Source: an uncultured Reyranella sp.
Lineage (GTDB): Bacteria > Pseudomonadota > Alphaproteobacteria > Reyranellales > Reyranellaceae
DNA length: 64,000 bases
Direction of reading: 5' to 3'
NCBI GenBank assembly: GCA_937915145.1
Contig: CALDNT010000075.1
Coordinates: forward strand, 1-64,000
This document shows positions 63,049-64,000 of this stretch, in pieces (within the stretch, counting starts at the first letter, position 1; each line of letters opens with the position of its first letter). Position numbers and translations under genes: made by a program. The notes beneath the pieces are model-generated. The model searched no databases and was not told the DNA's origin. It saw only the letters and a list, made by a program, of their open reading frames with translations.

Positions 63049-64000
63049 ATGACAGCCTGCATCGTCGGATGGTCCCACGGCAAGTTCGGCAAACTCGACG
63101 GCGAGACCAGCGAATCGCTGATCGTTAAGGCAGCGTCGGATGCGATTGCCCATGCCGGCATCGAGCCGAAGGACATTGACGTAATATATGTCGGTAACAT
63201 GAATGGCGGCTTCGTGCGCCAGGAGTTCCACTCCTCGCTGGCCCTGCAAGCCCATCCCGACCTGCGCTTCAAGCCCTCGACCCGGGTCGAGAATGCCTGC
63301 GCCACCGGCTCGGCCGCCATCCACATGGGGTTGAACACGCTGGCCGCCGGCAAGGCGCGCTTCGTGCTGGTCGTCGGTGTCGAGAAGATGACCGAACTCA
63401 ACTCGACCCAGGCGGGCGAGGTGCTGATCAAGGCCTCCTACGTGGCGGAAGAGGCGACGATCGAGGCGGGCTTTGCCGGCATCTTCGGCAAGATCACCTC
63501 GGCATATTTCCAGCGTTACGGCGACAAGTCCGACGCGCTCGCCAAGATCGCGGTCAAGGCGCACCGGAACGGCGCCAAGAACCCCTATGCGCACTTCCAG
63601 AAGGAGTTCGCCTACGAATTCTGTCGCACGCCGTCGGACAAGAATCCGTTCGTCGCCGGCCCGCTCAAGCGCACCGACTGCTCGCCCGTCACCGACGGCG
63701 CCGCCGCCGTGGTGCTGGCTGATGTCGGCACCGCGCTCGGCATGAAGCAGGCGATCGCCTTCCGCGCCGCCGAGCACGTCAATGACTTCCTGCCCATGAG
63801 CAAGCGCGACATCATCAAGTTCGAGGGCCCGCAGCTTGCCTGGCAGCGCGCGCTCAAGTCGGCGCGGCTCGACCTGCTCGATCTGTCGTTCGTGGAAAGC
63901 CACGACTGCTTCACCTCGGCCGAGCTGATCGAGTACGAGGCGATGGGCCTCACCGCCCCGGGCGAAGGCGAACGCGCCATCCACGAGGGCTGGGTCGAGC
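63049..64000 (+). CDS. Thiolase-family acetyl-CoA acetyltransferase (3' end outside window)
   Basis: The first 317 codons of a thiolase of the SCP2/acetyl-CoA acetyltransferase class, beginning MTACIVGWSHGKFGKLDG. The catalytic Cys is in VENACATGSAAIHMG, and the conserved His lies in ESHDCFTSAELI. RTDCSPVTDGAAAVVL is the family's signature segment. It probably acts in fatty- or branched-acid degradation. The start follows GAGGAGATTGGCA. The C-terminal cysteine and stop codon lie beyond the window. Confidence 0.92.
   Translation, partial: MTACIVGWSHGKFGKLDGETSESLIVKAASDAIAHAGIEPKDIDVIYVGNMNGGFVRQEFHSSLALQAHPDLRFKPSTRVENACATGSAAIHMGLNTLAAGKARFVLVVGVEKMTELNSTQAGEVLIKASYVAEEATIEAGFAGIFGKITSAYFQRYGDKSDALAKIAVKAHRNGAKNPYAHFQKEFAYEFCRTPSDKNPFVAGPLKRTDCSPVTDGAAAVVLADVGTALGMKQAIAFRAAEHVNDFLPMSKRDIIKFEGPQLAWQRALKSARLDLLDLSFVESHDCFTSAELIEYEAMGLTAPGEGERAIHEGWVE

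Overview
The window is GC-rich and gene-dense and comes from a free-living, aerobic alphaproteobacterium. The evidence is a SAM-II riboswitch before metZ (a motif typical of this class), short intergenic gaps with many ATGA overlaps, a Bug-type solute-binding protein and a CaiB/BaiF CoA-transferase, a cyo quinol oxidase, and a HemP/Hmu haem locus with a Fur/IRO-like operator. A Reyranella/Rhodospirillales-like host would fit, but the genus is inference. I saw no tRNA, rRNA, CRISPR array, insertion sequence or integrase. Genes run off both ends: metZ on the left and a thiolase on the right.

Layout. 1-3.4 kb: metZ behind a SAM-II riboswitch and attenuator, then a TPP enzyme with a NIPSNAP gene. 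3.7-9.2 kb: a glycine-rich RRM protein, a DUF1194 protein, an ABHD18-like hydrolase, a class II aldolase, an exported protein, an AhpD-like protein and a decayed LysE exporter. 9.2-11.4 kb: a single-ORF fusion of ECF sigma factor and anti-sigma domain, divergent from a Tat-exported ferritin-like protein and a cytochrome c. 11.4-17.1 kb: a cyclase, an OpgC/SGNH pair, a hydrolase broken by one TAG, a CoA-transferase and a Bug receptor.

17.2-26.9 kb resembles an oxygen-limitation set: UspA, slipin, NfeD protease, D-lactate dehydrogenase, PEP synthase and a P2-type cation ATPase, with FNR/FixK-like boxes in two of the intergenic regions. 27-34.2 kb is a copper island: a CusF-like protein, cupredoxin, multicopper oxidase, TolC-type outer-membrane protein, small lipoprotein, Cys/His-rich exported protein, CsoR, and a divergent CopA ATPase sharing a perfect CsoR-type operator. 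34.3-39 kb holds a small membrane protein, TerC, purC, a carboxymuconolactone decarboxylase family gene and kup.

39-47.3 kb is an iron/haem locus. A palindromic operator separates hemP, the TonB-dependent receptor, TonB and hmuSTUV from a divergent three-gene operon (an unknown Cys-rich protein, an unknown small protein and a VOC protein). 47.4-56.8 kb is an Srf-type operon: two paralogous membrane SrfA-like proteins, an actin/Hsp70-like SrfB, a GTPase-like SrfC and a membrane Sel1-repeat protein. It is the least understood multi-gene system here. 57-62.5 kb is cyoABCD followed by an alpha/beta hydrolase where cyoE often sits. A small TM/coiled-coil protein resembling the middle of the SrfA pair, and the thiolase, close the window.
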